In this document: positions 10,316-20,999 of the stretch, in pieces | Numbering within the stretch: position 1 is the stretch's first letter | Layout: every line of letters starts with the position of its first letter | NCBI GenBank assembly: GCA_012845835.1 | Contig: JABAKD010000023.1 | Location: 12,585,851 to 12,649,850, forward strand | Origin: Undaria pinnatifida | Lineage: Eukaryota; Sar; Phaeophyceae; Laminariales; Alariaceae | DNA: 64,000 bases | Direction: 5' to 3' | The notes under the pieces: generated by a model | Told to the model about the DNA's origin: nothing | What the model saw: only the letters and a program-made list of their open reading frames with translations | Database searches by the model: none | Made by a program: the position numbers and the translations under genes

Positions 10316-10776
10316 GATGGGTGACTATTGCCTTGCTGTAGGGTCTGCTTTTCTTTCTACTGCTTTTCTTCGCGTGTTCCTGGCTCCGTAGCCAGACGGT
10401 TAGAGGTGTGGGAGTGGGTTTTGAGGAGCCGCATCTTCGACTCATGGTCTAGTTCGTAGAACCGGAGTTTCCCCGAATCTCCCATATTTCTGCATATGCG
10501 ACTCATCAGGGTGGGCTAGTGTTAAGATACGGCCTCGAAAGGCCTGTAGGTATCCGAATTTGAGATCATTTGGATGGGTTTCGTATGATGAGGTTGGCGG
10601 TTTATATTCGGGGAAGTTAGGAATTAGATCGGAGGCACGCGCCTCCGATCTCAGAAGCTATCCCGGGCTCTGGTGGAAACGAATAAAGCTACATCTCTAC
10701 GAAGGAACGAAAGTGAGTACTCCGAGGACCTACCCAATTGGCAGACCTGCAGGGGGCACTCTGTGTCCCCCACCTA

Positions 10777-11721
10777 TTAATTTAACACATGGAGTCTGTC
10801 AGGATCAGAAAAAATTCCACTACTAGTACTGTTTCTAGTATTATTATCTTTTGGTGCTGAATCCGCGTCAGCACATAAAAAAGCCGAGTTCCTGTTAGAT
10901 GCATTAACAGTGGTACTGTCCCCTTGTGGGGCTAGCGTTAACTCATCCAGACTTTCATCTACTCTACTCAACCTATTCGCAATCTGTATATCGTGGTCTA
11001 CTTGCGACCCAAGATTAAAGCTATCCTTCTCGCTTTTGAAATCTTGTATATCATGGTCTACTTGCGACCTAAGATCAAACTTGCCCGAAAAACCGACACA
11101 CTTTCCTTTTTCATGTGCCAGTGAAACACGAGAGGAACTGGGGGTACCTTTGCCGGGGTAACACCAAATACTCCTATGTTTCCTTGACCTTGTTCCTGAC
11201 ACCGCTCGTGCGCTCGCAACTTCCATGGCATGTGTCAACTTCGGTTGATCAGCCGAAGGGGGTGCGCAAACCCCTACAGTAGTCTGCTTGCTCACTGCTA
11301 TACTCGGTACATCCTTACCGCTTCGAAATCGTGCAACAATCAAGGGCCTATTTCGATCGTTACTACGTTCCGGACGGCCAAATCGCGTCGCACGATTGCG
11401 AACAACGGGATTTGTGCAGAGAGGAGATGTTAAATTTACGCTTGAAGGAGTTCTGGGGTAATTACTTCCGTCACTACCTGGAAGGCGAAAAGATACTCTA
11501 CTACTACTCTTACCGTTCTCAGACAGATCGCATCCTGCCTCTTGGTACTCAACTGCAGCGTATAATGCAGTATCGACCGCATCTTGCCCCAGAACCTGGG
11601 ACGCCTCGGGACTACCCCCTCGGTTATCGTACTTCTCTATTTTCCAACCTGCTAATCTAGGGGGGAAAAAACAAAACGACCGCGATGCTGGCGGCAAGGG
11701 GGCCAACTTGCCGTCGCACCA
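10777..11721 (-). CDS. ORF downstream of gag, in frame across a UGA (314 aa)
   Basis: It is open from the codon directly after the gag stop (UGA at 11722-11724, next codon UGG) to TAA at 10777-10779, in exactly the gag frame. The first codon I could use as a start internally is a TTG, so it is best explained as a read-through extension of Gag or as an exon, not as an independent gene. The product is Ser/Arg/Asp-rich with no zinc knuckle or enzyme motif. It holds a short internal duplication, SQVDHDIQ twice about 21 residues apart (plus-strand positions about 10985-11075). A 314-codon open frame after a stop is unlikely if non-coding. The role is unknown; nucleoprotein or protease-linker functions are possible. 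Confidence 0.6.
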   Translation of the reverse strand, partial: WCDGKLAPLPPASRSFCFFPPRLAGWKIEKYDNRGGSPEASQVLGQDAVDTALYAAVEYQEAGCDLSENGKSSSRVSFRLPGSDGSNYPRTPSSVNLTSPLCTNPVVRNRATRFGRPERSNDRNRPLIVARFRSGKDVPSIAVSKQTTVGVCAPPSADQPKLTHAMEVASARAVSGTRSRKHRSIWCYPGKGTPSSSRVSLAHEKGKCVGFSGKFDLRSQVDHDIQDFKSEKDSFNLGSQVDHDIQIANRLSRVDESLDELTLAPQGDSTTVNASNRNSAFLCADADSAPKDNNTRNSTSSGIFSDPDRLHVLN

Positions 11722-14700
11722 TCAGGGGTTGCGGCGGTTTCTAAGTTTTTGGCACAACTTTTGTTGCCAGCGGCGCCAACGTGCTTCTACTTCCTGGGGT
11801 GATCCCTCCCCAACTGAGGGATGTATAAGACCCGAACGATTCAAAAATTTAGAAGGGCAATCTCTCGCAAAATGATGTTCAGCGGCGCAATTCATGCAGC
11901 GGGGTCCAAACGATTTACGAGCAGCATCTCGCTGTTCCTTAGAATCAAAAGAAACGTAGAACGGGAAGTCAAATGTATTGTTGAGTTTACCCGAACTTTG
12001 GCGATCTTTCCCTACCGAAAATACATGGCCAAAATCATCGTTGTCCACATAAAAATCGTCCGATACTACCGACATTACCCCGGCGTGCTGTCTACTTCGG
12101 TATCCCGTATAGTGATGTGAATAAGATTGCAAAACCCCTAAACCCCGAGAGGAAACGGAGGCCCTCGTATTGTTGAGAGACAAGTCCTCTAAAACACGCA
12201 TCAATTCGTCAACGCTGTCAAAAGGTAGGGCTCTCAGATTCCTGTTGGAAAATATTTGAGCACCTAGACTAGCGTACTGATCGTCGATACATGTCTTGAC
12301 CGCTATCTGAATAGCCCCCTCATCAGGAGCTACCTGTCCGACGCATCTCACATGAGAAACTAACAAACGCATCTGTCCCCAGAAATCGGAAAACGGGGTT
12401 CCCACCTCCACGGTAAGATTTTGCAGAGCCTGCATGATGTGAGCTGGGGTCACATTGCTTAACCCTCGGCATAAAGCGCGGATGACGTGCTCCAACACCA
12501 CGGGACCCGGTTGCTTGGCATCCAGCATACGGCTGCCTTGGGCAAAGGAGTCATCAATCATGCCTTTTATTTTAGAGGCCTGTGGGTCGGCGTTGCGAAC
12601 AGCAAGGGACACATGTCGTTTCAAACAAGTTTCCCAACCCCGTACCCAATTAGTAGGATGCGTGTCCTCACATGCTACCCTCATAATCCCGACAGATTCT
12701 CTTACCGCGGAGGTAAATTGAACTAAATCTGCCGCGTTGTGATTAGCATCAAAAGGGAGTGACACCACGGGCATCAATACTTGCGTGTTCATGTTTGCAT
12801 ACGCTTTCGCTATAGAGGCAGCGTGGTCGGAGTTGGAAGCATATTGGTCTGACTGGGTGGAGTTCTTCTCCTGCTTGATAGCGGGAGTAAGAGCAGGAGT
12901 AGAATGGGCGGTTTCTTGCTTAACTACCGTGGCAGATTGTGCATCTGCACCGACCGGTGCAGCATCTACGGCCACAGAAACCGATGCAGGGGCTAGTCCC
13001 CCGCCGACACCCAACCCAGAACAGTTCCCTCCTGCTCTATTATTCTCTTGCTCGACTACACTACTACGTTTTACCTCACCCAACGCATCCCCAAAATTAC
13101 CCTCTCCCAACCCGGAATCCCCGCACCTTTTTCGCCCACGGCCCCGGAATGCCTGCTGGCGGTTGACAGCACCACCTGCATCAATGCCTGGCCCGTACCG
13201 GCTCAGAGGGCCTTGCGGCACAAATGAACCTCCATGTTCCGGCGGCGGCAACAGCGGAAGCCGAGCAGACGGCTCCGGCGCCGGAGCCACGGGAACGGGC
13301 GGGGGCGGAAGCGGCATGACAGGCGGAGCTTGGACAGCAGGCGGCTGTGGAAACAACTGCCGCATGTGCCCATCAACAAGTAAAACGATGGCCTCATCCG
13401 ACATACCCGGGGAAGCCTCCTTTACCTTGTTAAACAAGGATAGCCGCTGCATCAAAGCGTCACCAGGTGCGGCTATAAGTGCTGCCGGACCCGCTGTCAC
13501 AGAAACAGCGGCAGTGGTCGCCGTGACCGCGGCGGCCGCAGAGGCTGCCGACGCAGAGGTTGCCGATGCAGCTGACTGAGCTGCACGAGCTGCCTCTGCA
13601 GCAGCCCGGTCGCTGGCGGATTTCTCCGCCAACTCGCGACGGGCCGTAGCACTAGAGAGCAGAGATTTCTGCTCTTGGACCTGGAGGTCCAGTGCTGCAG
13701 CCTGAGCCGCGGCGCGTTGCGCAGCGTCACGCTTGCTGCGCAATCGCCGCAGCTCACCCTCCGCACTCTCTTCGAGAGCGCGCGCATGGACCACATCCGC
13801 CGTACTGGCAGGAGTGGACGCAGGGACCGGCTTGCCAGCGCCACCCGGACGCCCAGTCGCCGCCGGAAGAGTCAGAATAAAATCCGGAGGCGGAGGCTTA
13901 GTGGTTACCACCCCGGATGACTCATCCTGTACAACAGAAGTGGGGGGCGGAGGGTCATCGGCGGATGCCAGAGCAGCGTAAGGATTATGCGTCGCTAAAG
14001 CTACACGCTGGGCAGGCAGCGGGGAAGCCTCAGGGGACATCGTTTCGGAATCGTTACGGGACAAGGAAAGAGCTAAATTGGCACTACTTTCCTCTTCTAA
14101 TTCCTGTTCCCTCTTCAATTCTGATTGTAATTGATCATGCAATTTACGGGCAAAGAGTTCGTCCGATGTGACATCCCCAGTAGGGCGCACAGGTTCAACC
14201 TCATGGCCCCCACGGCGCGGGAGGTCGGCAACGCGGACAATCCTACCACCCTCCCCGGCGACCGTGGATGCCGTCAAATTAACATCGGCTAGAGAGAGCC
14301 CTATGGCTAAAATTTTCTCCTCAAGGGAGAGTCCCGTCATGCCGTATGAAAGGGCAGCATCGCGTTCAGCGCGAGACTCCCTAATCAAGAATTCGGCATG
14401 GTCGTCCCCACCACTCACCCGGCCACCAGTAGGCTGGGCGGGCGGAACAGCAGCGGGGCCCTTCCCCGGTCCCACCGGCTTCAGATCCGGAGGGGGAGCC
14501 TGCGCTCCCGCCGTCGCAGCGGAGGCTACATCTAGGTAAGAGCGACCACGTGGGCGGGGAACAGCGACAGCCGGGGAAAGAACGAGCGGGGGAGGGGACG
14601 GGACACGATTAACCAAGGGGGGAGACGGAATGTTTTTCTCGCTAAACACACGAATGGGTGCGGTACGCTGTGGGAACCGTGGTGTAGCACCAGCCCTGCG

Positions 14701-15024
14701 CTGGCGCCCTGGGGAACGCGGGCTACCACGTGCGCTCCCCTGGCGCTTCCCTCCGGCGCCTCGACCGCTCGTACCGCGACGAGCGATCTCAGCGAGGGAG
14801 AGACCGGAAACGCCCCTAGTGGACGCCCCCGCTCGGGTGAATTCGGCGGAACCGCTAAGCCGGTCCCCAGGCGAGTCAGGAGCCGAAAACGACCCCATAG
14901 CACGCGTTTGGGCGCGAGTGCGCCCCATGTTGAGCGCGAGGGTGTGCTGGACACCCTCCCTCGTCTCCTTACTCAACTCACCCTTAACGGACGCGGGTGA
15001 GCCAGAAGCAGAATGAGACGACAT
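11722..15024 (-). CDS. gag: gypsy Gag polyprotein (1,100 aa)
   Basis: The ATG at 15022-15024 lies 52 bp inside the 5' LTR. It is long for a gypsy Gag. Residues 1-600 are low-complexity: Pro/Ala/Ser-rich with an Arg-rich start (motif RTRAQTRA near residue 35) and an alanine-rich helical stretch around 430-520. Residues about 770-1000 form the likely capsid region, with ordered aromatic and leucine spacing (NWVRGWETCLKRHV, TPFSDFWGQMRLL). A single zinc knuckle, C-x2-C-x4-H-x4-C, lies at 1043-1056 (CMNC..H..C), expected for nucleocapsid. It ends with UGA at 11722-11724 and an in-frame continuation. No frameshift is seen, so it appears functional. Confidence 0.88.
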   Translation of the reverse strand: MSSHSASGSPASVKGELSKETREGVQHTLALNMGRTRAQTRAMGSFSAPDSPGDRLSGSAEFTRAGASTRGVSGLSLAEIARRGTSGRGAGGKRQGSARGSPRSPGRQRRAGATPRFPQRTAPIRVFSEKNIPSPPLVNRVPSPPPLVLSPAVAVPRPRGRSYLDVASAATAGAQAPPPDLKPVGPGKGPAAVPPAQPTGGRVSGGDDHAEFLIRESRAERDAALSYGMTGLSLEEKILAIGLSLADVNLTASTVAGEGGRIVRVADLPRRGGHEVEPVRPTGDVTSDELFARKLHDQLQSELKREQELEEESSANLALSLSRNDSETMSPEASPLPAQRVALATHNPYAALASADDPPPPTSVVQDESSGVVTTKPPPPDFILTLPAATGRPGGAGKPVPASTPASTADVVHARALEESAEGELRRLRSKRDAAQRAAAQAAALDLQVQEQKSLLSSATARRELAEKSASDRAAAEAARAAQSAASATSASAASAAAAVTATTAAVSVTAGPAALIAAPGDALMQRLSLFNKVKEASPGMSDEAIVLLVDGHMRQLFPQPPAVQAPPVMPLPPPPVPVAPAPEPSARLPLLPPPEHGGSFVPQGPLSRYGPGIDAGGAVNRQQAFRGRGRKRCGDSGLGEGNFGDALGEVKRSSVVEQENNRAGGNCSGLGVGGGLAPASVSVAVDAAPVGADAQSATVVKQETAHSTPALTPAIKQEKNSTQSDQYASNSDHAASIAKAYANMNTQVLMPVVSLPFDANHNAADLVQFTSAVRESVGIMRVACEDTHPTNWVRGWETCLKRHVSLAVRNADPQASKIKGMIDDSFAQGSRMLDAKQPGPVVLEHVIRALCRGLSNVTPAHIMQALQNLTVEVGTPFSDFWGQMRLLVSHVRCVGQVAPDEGAIQIAVKTCIDDQYASLGAQIFSNRNLRALPFDSVDELMRVLEDLSLNNTRASVSSRGLGVLQSYSHHYTGYRSRQHAGVMSVVSDDFYVDNDDFGHVFSVGKDRQSSGKLNNTFDFPFYVSFDSKEQRDAARKSFGPRCMNCAAEHHFARDCPSKFLNRSGLIHPSVGEGSPQEVEARWRRWQQKLCQKLRNRRNP

Positions 15025-15059
15025 AGTAACGCTGAACCGAAGAGCAAAAGAAGAGAGAA

Positions 15060-15075
15060 GCTGCCGACGATGCCA
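15060..15075 (-). promoter_or_regulatory. Putative primer-binding site
   Basis: Immediately inside the 5' LTR, one base from its end, the minus strand reads TGGCATCGTCGGCAGC. Primer-binding sites of LTR elements start TGG (complement of tRNA CCA), and position and start fit. I cannot name the tRNA without the host tRNA set. Confidence 0.55.
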
Positions 15076-15076
15076 G

Positions 15077-15769
15077 TGTGGTGGAAGTGGTTATTGCTGG
15101 GCTGATCCTCACTAAATGTGGAGATCTGTGATGCAACGACCGTCACCCAAATGAACAGATTCTTCTCTCTCTTGCAGTAGCTCACAGTTCAAGGCACAAG
15201 GTTATTTTTATCGTCTTTTTATTATTACTTCTGGATGGATGAGATCGGGGGACGAGGTGCACTGACAGAGGGGGGGGCGGTGACCCTGCTGCGCGGTGCA
15301 CTCAGTTGTTCCGAATATACTCTTCCCTAAAGATGGGTACTCAACGGGTGCCTCACCTTGCCTACCAAAGCTGTCCCGTGCGAGCAGTCTAGCTTACAGA
15401 CATCCTATACTAGCTTCTCATGTCTCCTGCTGTTAACGACTCTCAGAATCAGCTCTATTCTGCAAGGGTATCTACGAGAACACTGTTGTTCGATGGCCTA
15501 CTGCTGTACAAGTTCCCACATACTCCTGGTAGATCATCTCTTGGTTCCGTGCTTACCGTAGCTCGGACTCCTTTCTACGCTCACTCAGGTTGTTGTACCG
15601 CCCCGTTTTACCACATCTGTTATTCCTAGCCTGTGATTGGCCCATTTAAATATAATAACCCCTATTGGAAGATCCACAGAATTCGTACTGAAACCCTTGG
15701 CTCCCCAATACTTGAACCAAGTAACATAAATTCCTTACTAAATCCGAGTGATTTTCCAATTTCACCACA
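15077..15769 (-). repeat. 5' LTR of the gypsy element
   Basis: Promoter-bearing LTR, copy of 2810-3502. Bounded on the right by TACT, the other half of the target duplication. The pre-insertion site can be rebuilt conceptually as the junction of 2809 and 15774. Confidence 0.93.
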
Positions 15770-15773
15770 TACT

Positions 15774-16160
15774 CAACCGTCATCATATCCGCATCATATC
15801 CAAGCATATAATCAACAAACTACTTTGAGTAGGAACGCGCTTTTGGGGGCATTGTGGCCAGTGGAGCACCAGAGAGTGTGTAGTGTTGTTGGTAAGACAC
15901 GACAGTTGACCTTCTTGTTGGTGATTGACTGTTGAGGATCTGATCTGGTGTGTGGACGTCATCTAGATCTGAAGACAACTACACTGTAGTAGGGGTTTCT
16001 ACTTATCCTCTTCTGGATTCTGATATAGGGATTTGGGGATGAAGTTAAGATCGCTTGTTTTCTTGTGTTCGGAGCTAATAATACAACAACTTCTCTCTCC
16101 TTTCTTAGCACCTGAATGGTGCTGACCAGCCCCCCCTCAGGCCAAGGGGGGATACTTTCT
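15774..16160. other. Host flank of the gypsy insertion
   Basis: AT-rich; no gene seen. A TGTTGGTAAG at about 15888 and AATAATACAACA at about 16077 recall the edges of the copia LTR in this window, so an old unrelated LTR fragment is possible, but no matching end was found. Confidence 0.3.
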
Positions 16161-16189
16161 GGTCAGTAGACCTTGCCTAGCTTAGGCGT

Positions 16190-16680
16190 GTCTACATACT
16201 GCCGCTGGTGCTGCTGTTGCGGTTGCCATCGCTGTTGCTGTTGCTGCTGCTTCCAAACATCACTCTCTGCAAGTACAACTCGAGCGACCCAGAAGTCACG
16301 GACGCCTCCTAGCTGACCACGACAAGGACTGGAAATGTATAGGGAACTTCCCCGGCTGCTGATACTGCCGCTGCTGTTACTACTCCTGCTGCCGCCGCCG
16401 CTACTACTAATACTGCTACAAAAACCGGTAGTGCCGCTATCGCTGCTAGCGGCGCTAGCACTAGGTAATGCCGCTGCCACTACTAGTCATGTTATTTGCT
16501 GGCATACTGATACCGCGGGCGGTCGTACTTCTGGTACAAGTACGAATACTGCGTTGCTGTTGTTACTCATGCTAATGGTGTTCCTGCTGCTGCCGCTGCC
16601 GCCGCCGCTGACACAAATGCTGCTACAGTTGATATTTCTGCCGCTGCTCCTGCTGGTATTGCTGCGGTACTACCGTATAT
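16190..16680. repeat. Imperfect GCT/CTG/GCC trinucleotide tract
   Basis: Long runs of CTG, GCT and GCC triplets with interruptions at about 16190-16250, 16355-16480 and 16550-16670. The apparent ORFs on both strands are poly-Leu, poly-Ser or poly-Ala translations of the repeat and are not called as genes. Confidence 0.85.
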
Positions 16681-17105
16681 GACAGTGTATAAACCTATAT
16701 ATCTTAGTTCGCTTATCACATATGCACATCCTTACGTCTGCGGATATCTCCCGCCTCTGACCGCCTTTCCGCGCGGTTTCTTCGCTGAGGCGTGCCCCCG
16801 CCTCGCCTGCAACCACCGGCTCAGCTGATCCGCCCGCTCGGCGCCGTAGCGCGCGCGCGAGGCCTCGACGTCGAGATCTACGACGAGATCTCCGAAAAAT
16901 CGTGCCCTGTGAGACGTTTGGTGCGTAGTCTGCACACAGGGCTAATGTCTTCACGTTATTTCTTCGGTACGTGTTCTCTGACCTCCGACACACGGGGGGG
17001 GGTCGATTACCTGGCCGGCGTCGCCATTGTAAAGGCCACTAAGCGAGGTTTGTGCTAGGATCTGGGGAAGAAAAGTTCGTAATCCCCGAGAACACATGCC
17101 ACCCA

Positions 17106-17515
17106 GGCGTAGTGGAGAACTGCGAACTCTCAATATTTTTGAACCCCCGGTAGTCTACAGCAGCACGTATACATGTACATGATGTACAGCAGTAGCTGAA
17201 GCTATGATGAGCCTGCAGCATCACGAAGCTACAAATGGTATATGCACAGCAGCACCACGAAGCTACAAATGGTATATGCACAGCAGAATCACGAAGCTAC
17301 AAGTGGTATATGCACAGCAGCAGCTAGGCGTCGTGGAGAACTGCGAACTCTCAATATTTTTGATCCCCCGGTAGTCTACAGCAGCACGTACATGTACATG
17401 ATGTACAGCAGTAGCTGAAGCTATGATGAGCCTGCAGCATGACGAAGCTACAAATGGTATATGCACAGCAGCATCACGAAGCTACAAATGGTATATGCAC
17501 AGCAGCAGCTGTGGC
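17106..17515. repeat. 221-bp tandem repeat containing 33-bp subrepeats
   Basis: The block starting GGCGTNGTGGAGAACTGCG occurs at 17106 and 17327 (period 221). Inside each block, a subunit of about 33 bp (CACGAAGCTACAAATGGTAT plus ATGCACAGCAGC) is repeated two to three times. Both blocks carry a TAGTCTA heptamer (17151 and 17372). Confidence 0.88.
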
Positions 17516-17519
17516 CGCG

Positions 17520-18135
17520 CCTTTCTGCGTAGCAACGCAGAGCGTCACCCAGCTGGGGTGAACCGCCATGCTCTCCCATAATTTCCAGGCTGCCTTCTCG
17601 CATTGTTGCGCCGCACACGGGAAATCGGGAAAAATTTGTCGGCATTTTCCCTTTCCAGTATCTCCCATATATGAATTAAGAAACTTCGTCTAACTCTTGG
17701 CATTACTTCTTACCCTCCTAATATTTACTATCCTGCGCTGCGACCGGCGGCCGTCCAGGCCGCCGGCGTAGCCCCTTGTATTATAAAAATAAAAATACAC
17801 TCCAGCTGTGAGATCGAAGTTTTTGTCGAAACTCTCTTTGCGAGCTGTGTGTGATACTCCGATCGCGCGTATTACTGGGTGTGTGTCCTCATGAAGGATA
17901 TAGGTCGGCGACTTCCCTTGAAACTACAGTGTAGCTTGTACCAGGGTCAACAGGGGGATGCCAGTCAGTCTGTCAGTCTGTGCGCGGAAACTATATAACC
18001 CGTTTTTGAGGGGGACAAAATCTGACAGCTGTGGAAGGAAATGCATCAGTTTATCAAGTGTATCCTGTAAGTCGTATAACCGGTGAGGGCAGGGTGGAGT
18101 ATTTACGGGCGTCGGGGCCTGGGTTTGCACAAGAG
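17520..18135. other. No gene seen
   Basis: Unassigned sequence between two repeat areas. A short sequence near 18058-18100 (TATCCTGTAAGTCGTATAAC) recurs near 27766, so this is partly dispersed repeat. No supported ORF. Confidence 0.4.
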
Positions 18136-18140
18136 GGAGC

Positions 18141-18166
18141 GGGGGGGAGGGGGGGGGGGGGGGGGG
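18141..18166 (+). repeat. G-run, potential G-quadruplex
   Basis: G7-A-G18-type tract, flanked by more G-rich sequence. A homopolymer of this length is prone to slippage and to quadruplex formation. Confidence 0.7.
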
Positions 18167-19049
18167 AACGGGCGGGGCAACTCAATCCGTGCGCGGAAAC
18201 TACAAATCCTTCAAGGGAACAAACCTGACGGTTGTGGAAGAAAAGCATCAGTTCATCATGTATACAGGCTCCGCAGGGGTGCCGGCATGTAGGGCAGGGC
18301 AGCACTTCGAATTGTTCGATTCAATACTTGGTGGAGTAAAAAAAAGTTACCACATAAATCACAGTCTGCACGTACAGCATGTAAGGTGATGCCAAGAAGT
18401 CGATAGAGACTAACAACCATAACAATGTACTACAATTAATAGCTACCGATTTTTTAATGAATCCGATTCCGAGCTTCATTCATCAGATTTCGATCGGAAA
18501 TATCCGACCACACGCCGACCGACCCTTTAGTCTGGCGACGAAACGTGTCGAGCGCGTTTCTTATGATATTTTAACTCAACCAAGCATCCGGGACCAGTAA
18601 GGTGACTGACCATGTCCGCTGCGTGTTCTCTTCGTAGCGAATGAGAGACGGCACTGAGCCAGCTTCTGAAATATGCAATGCATGATATAATGGAATAATC
18701 TTGATCCGAGCCTCCCAGATCGACTGTCTGTGTGTTGTCTGATCGTGGAGAAACGTGCTGACGTTGTTTTAGGCGCTAACACGGTGGTATGACTGCCTTC
18801 GTCATTCAACTCCTCGAATACTATTGCAATGCTGCTGCTTGTTGCTAGCTGTGTAGATCGCTCACTTCTTGTAGATACAGTACGCGACTACACCGCTTAC
18901 GATTTTGACAGCTCAGTACTCTAGACTCGAGTTTTAATAGACGAAAAAAAAAACATGTCAGTTTTGTCTGATCGCTCATTGGACAGGATTCATACACGAA
19001 GTAGGTGTCACCCGGGCACGATAGGGTCACATGCCGGGATCAGACTCCA

Positions 19050-20115
19050 TCCACACATGATACCTCCCCGCACGGTGTGGAAATCCCAACCCCACCGGCC
19101 GACTTTATGATTGGTCACGGTTCGCATGTTGAGCCAGCTCCACCTCGGGAGGACATAGGGTCCCATCCCCGGTCCAGAGGTCGATCCACATCTCAAAAAT
19201 TTCCATCAACCGGGGAAGCAAACCGAGGTTTCTCGGGTCGACACCACTCTGCACGGTGAGAAAACCCCAATCCCGTTGGCTAATCGCTGATTGGTTCGAG
19301 CTCCACAGCGCCGTCCTACGCGGATAGAGGCCCACCAATCAATGGGGGGTATTTCCGTCGCACACGGGGAAGATAGGGTCCCATCCCCGATTCATGAATC
19401 CCCCGAATCTCTACAGCTCCAAAAACGTGGGAACAATGACGATGACCTCCCGTGTCGACACCACTTCGGACGACGTGGAACTCCAACCATATTCGCTTAC
19501 CGCTGATTGGCTGGGGCTCGGAAATGAGGGCAACGCCACCATGGGAGGATATAGTCCTGTGCCCGTTTCAGAAACCCTGACAAACCGGGGATGATAACCG
19601 ATTTCTGCCGCGGGTCGACACAGCCCCGCACGATGGTGCAACAATCTTCTATTGTTCACCTTGGCTTATCGTTGAGTGGCTGTGCAGCTCGTAGAGCCAG
19701 GGACACCCAGCGAGGAGATAGACCAGCAAACGGGCGGGGGGCGTTTCGACGCACCCGATGAGGATAGGGCGCCATCGCCGTTCCAGAAATCTTTCCATAC
19801 CCCATCAACTCCAACAAACCGGGGACGAAAACCGACCTCTCCCGGGTCGACACCACACCGCACGGTGTGGAAGCCTTAGCTAGCTGAGGTTCGACGATAC
19901 AACGCTAGCACCACAGAACAGGGTCCAAACCCGGTTCAGAAACCCTTCAACGTAATTTCAACTAGAAAAAAAGGGGGCAACTCGCGCTACTACTGCTGAA
20001 TTTGATTCGTATGCCCCAACCCCGCGGTACGCGGACATTTCATTAGACCCCCTGCCTCGATACTACCCCGCACAGTATAACCCAACCTTCGATTGATCGG
20101 CTCGGTCGGGGCTCG
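19050..20115. repeat. Diverged ~220-bp tandem array with palindrome core
   Basis: The recurring word GTCGACACCAC is at 19238, 19454 and 19846 (a changed copy is at about 19613). It is followed by CCGCACGGTGTGG and then a TTGGCT..CGCTGATTGG segment; weaker copies start near 19065 and 20055. At 19852-19869 the core is a perfect dyad, CCACACCG-CA-CGGTGTGG. Units are substituted at many positions, so the array is old. Confidence 0.75.
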
Positions 20116-20640
20116 TGGATAGAGGAAACCACCACTCACTAAGAAGTTCAGCAAGTTCAATGACTATAATCTCATGCTGGCCTGTGATTAGAGAAGTTGT
20201 ACATGGACCAATTGCACAATATAAAGCAGTCGGTCCAGATCGAGTCGATCGGTGATTGCTTGGGTATCGTATTATTACAGCAGCAGTGATACACTTCACT
20301 TCTTTTCTTTCTCTCATCCCAATTATTGTGAGGCTCTCACTACTCTCGCCCTCCCAGTAGTATAACTCAGATCCGGGGTCATATAGCGGACTCCCCTCCC
20401 CCGTCCCCACTACGGCACATGCCATAATATTGATCGCGAGAAGAATTCAGCATTTCCTTTCCTCGACGATTCGCGTCGAATTGTACCTACCAACGCTGCT
20501 AGAGGATTTCAGCAGTTAGTTGATCATTTTTTTCTCGTTTGTTTCTACAAATAAATAAAGCCAACAAAGCTCACAACGCGGTGGTTGCTTAACTCAAGGA
20601 CCAACGCTAATGATAGTATTGATAGTGTAACCCCACTAGA

Positions 20641-20682
20641 CCACCGGGGCGACCGGCTCTATATCACTCACTGCCCCGGTGG
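20641..20682. repeat. Perfect 10-bp inverted repeat, 22-nt loop
   Basis: CCACCGGGGC at 20641-20650 pairs with GCCCCGGTGG at 20673-20682. It overlaps the left edge of the tRNA-like sequence that follows. Confidence 0.7.
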
Positions 20683-20745
20683 CGTATCAGGTTGTCCTCG
20701 AGCCTGGTATAGGTCAATTTCGTGAGTTCAAATCCCCCCGAGTTC
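20673..20745 (+). ncRNA. tRNA-like / SINE-head candidate (degenerate)
   Basis: A box-A-like TGGCGTATCAGG (about 20680) is followed about 45 bp later by a box-B-like GAGTTCAAATCC (about 20725), the spacing of an RNA polymerase III internal promoter. The acceptor and T stems do not pair well, so this is not a functional tRNA; a tRNA-derived SINE head or a decayed tRNA fits better. The 3' body (about 20745-20990) is unassigned. Confidence 0.3.
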
Positions 20746-20999
20746 GTACTCGTATACATTTTCGTGGGGTCTTTTCTTGTGCACTAATTGACTTGCGGAA
20801 AGCGCGAGAGCGTGAGTTAGCAACATTCGATGAAAAATCGACGATCAGTGGGTGCTGAACCCTATGCGCAAAAAAAAATGAAGGCAATAACCGGGGGGGG
20901 GGGGAAGGACGACACCTGTGATCACGGCTTGTATATCCAGAAGCTGGAAAGTAGAAATGTCTAAAAAAAAAAAGAAACTCACTAGAAGAGATGATCAAT

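Larger units (their letters stand above)
9258..10776. other. Intervening non-coding tract inside the gypsy element
   Basis: 1.5 kb between the second ORF and pol. It holds a 230-bp tandem array (9492-10160) and a 50-bp duplication (10216-10315). No conserved retroelement domain was found on the minus strand. The right part (10320-10776) holds no repeat and no convincing ORF. Gypsy elements normally have gag and pol adjacent or overlapping, so this gap is atypical. Confidence 0.7.
2810..15769 (-). mobile_element. Full-length Ty3/gypsy LTR retrotransposon with chromodomain (12.96 kb)
   Basis: Two direct repeats of 693 bp (2810-3502 and 15077-15769) start TGTGGTG and end CACCACA, so they carry a 7-bp terminal inverted repeat with canonical TG..CA ends. 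The constant 12,267-bp offset and a by-eye comparison show no difference between the two LTRs, which implies a recent insertion. The flanks are TACT at 2806-2809 and TACT at 15770-15773, a 4-bp target duplication (ATACT if one LTR base is shared). On the minus strand the order is 5' LTR, putative primer-binding site, gag, in-frame UGA, second ORF, 1.5-kb non-coding tract with tandem repeats, pol (protease, RT, RNase H, integrase, chromodomain), a 0.4-kb tail and 3' LTR. The order RT-RNase H-integrase and the chromodomain define Ty3/gypsy (Metaviridae). Confidence 0.95.

Noticed and set aside
12785-13579. 264-codon plus-strand ORF inside gag
   Set aside because: Antisense shadow of the Ala/Pro-rich part of Gag; no independent evidence.
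15886-16110. Possible solo LTR starting TGTTGGTAAG
   Set aside because: Only the left edge resembles the copia LTR; no matching ACCAACA end and no target duplication.
16335-16682. 115-codon Leu-rich ORF
   Set aside because: It is the translation of CTG/GCC trinucleotide repeats; no non-repetitive core.
17106-20115. CRISPR-like regular arrays
   Set aside because: Repeats are adjacent without unique spacers, of eukaryotic minisatellite type; no cas genes.
20673-20745. Functional tRNA gene
   Set aside because: Box A and B-like words are present but acceptor and T stems do not pair; kept only as a SINE-like candidate.
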